A DNA stretch of 6,866 bases. Source: Pseudomonadota bacterium. GTDB taxonomy: Bacteria > Pseudomonadota > Alphaproteobacteria > UBA8366 > GCA-2717185. Below are positions 6,663 to 6,866 of this stretch, piece by piece. The first letter of the stretch is position 1; each line of letters starts with the position of its first letter. The notes beneath the pieces are model-generated. The model was given only the letters and a program-made list of their open reading frames with translations. It made no database searches and was not told where the DNA came from. Both the position numbers and the translations under genes were made by a program. Location of the stretch: assembly GCA_027619655.1 (NCBI GenBank), contig JAQCHR010000201.1, positions 1 through 6,866 on the forward strand, written 5' to 3'.

Positions 6663-6692
6663 AAAACCATCGGCTGAATTGTTGCGCGTACC

Positions 6693-6700
6693 GGAAGGGA
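6693..6700 (+). promoter_or_regulatory. Ribosome binding site of the gene starting at 6708
   Basis: GGAAGGGA lies 7 bases before the GTG at 6708, inside the 45-base gap after rseP. It supports this GTG over the in-frame ATG at 6726, which has only a weak match upstream. Confidence 0.7.
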
Positions 6701-6707
6701 TCGCCTT

Positions 6708-6866
6708 GTGAATTTTAGAGATGGGATGTCCTTCTTGGGGGCGCTACTGCTTGGCGCCTTTTTGTTTGGCTCCCCTTCATATGCGCAAAGCGTTCCGGGT
6801 CCGACGATTGTGGAACCTGCGCCACGAAGCGGCAGCTCGACCGTGCCTGACCGCCAGGATGCGCGG
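6708..6866 (+). CDS. bamA: Start of a secreted protein, probably outer membrane assembly factor BamA (3' part outside window)
   Basis: Fifty-three open codons run from GTG 6708 to the window end. Residues 1-26 form a clear Sec signal peptide: a short N-region with Arg4, a hydrophobic core (FLGALLLGAFLFG, 9-21), and a likely signal peptidase I cut after SYA at residue 26. No lipobox Cys is present. The next 27 residues (QSVPGPTIVEPAPRS and onward) are rich in Pro, Ser, Gly and charged residues and look disordered. The name rests on position: in alphaproteobacteria the gene after rseP is usually bamA, which inserts beta-barrel proteins into the outer membrane and starts with a signal peptide before its POTRA domains. 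No POTRA motif is visible yet, so an OmpH/Skp-type or other exported protein is possible. The gap after rseP lacks a terminator, so read-through from the upstream genes is expected. Confidence 0.6.
   Translation, partial: MNFRDGMSFLGALLLGAFLFGSPSYAQSVPGPTIVEPAPRSGSSTVPDRQDAR

Noticed and set aside
6652..6677. GGAAC (6652-6656) followed by CTGA (6674-6677), resembling an ECF/sigma-E type promoter before the presumed bamA.
   Set aside because: The spacing is shorter than in E. coli sigma-E promoters, the -10 does not match the alphaproteobacterial EcfG CGTT element, and a five-base match is easily chance.
1..6866. Search for a new system: mobile element ends, CRISPR-like repeats, toxin-antitoxin pairs, phage genes, tRNA or riboswitch structures.
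   Set aside because: The whole window is covered by known core genes in a conserved order with gaps of at most 87 bases. I saw no direct repeats, terminal inverted repeats or foreign codon use other than the short stretch at the end of rseP.

Overview
The window is a run of housekeeping genes, all on the + strand, from an alphaproteobacterium. The order is rpsB (3' end) - tsf - pyrH - frr - uppS - cdsA - dxr - rseP - start of a secreted protein, probably bamA. This order, with dxr between cdsA and rseP, is typical of Alphaproteobacteria; in E. coli dxr lies before uppS. The proteins agree: EF-Ts has the SAAAKKSGR stretch, RpsB has a long acidic Ala/Glu tail, and RseP is short with one PDZ domain. 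Coding DNA is GC-rich and avoids TTA, CTA and TCA codons. A Rhodospirillales-like lineage is plausible, but that is inference from general resemblance only.

Layout. Positions 1-386 hold the C-terminal part of ribosomal protein S2. An 87-base AT-rich gap follows, then tsf (474-1400), a 37-base gap, pyrH (1438-2163), an 85-base gap, and frr (2249-2806, TTG start). From frr onward the genes are packed tightly. uppS (GTG, 2811) starts 4 bases after frr. cdsA overlaps uppS by 26 bases, dxr overlaps cdsA by 10 bases, and rseP begins directly after the dxr stop codon (TAG ATG). A 45-base gap with a strong Shine-Dalgarno sequence then leads to a GTG-initiated signal-peptide protein that runs off the window.

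How the genes fit together. rpsB, tsf and frr serve translation (small-subunit protein, EF-Tu nucleotide exchange, ribosome recycling). pyrH makes UDP for RNA, DNA and UDP-sugar precursors. dxr commits carbon to the MEP isoprenoid pathway, whose C5 units UppS polymerises to the undecaprenyl carrier used in cell-wall synthesis. cdsA makes CDP-diacylglycerol for phospholipids. RseP is an intramembrane protease, and BamA (if that is the last gene) builds the outer membrane. The block therefore links translation to envelope growth.

I found no mobile element, CRISPR array, RNA gene, convincing rho-independent terminator or novel system. The points worth a second look are small: two sharp local GC drops (before tsf and at the end of rseP), a six-codon mini-ORF across the uppS start, an unusually weak pyrH ribosome binding site, and an atypical N-terminus on the presumed bamA.
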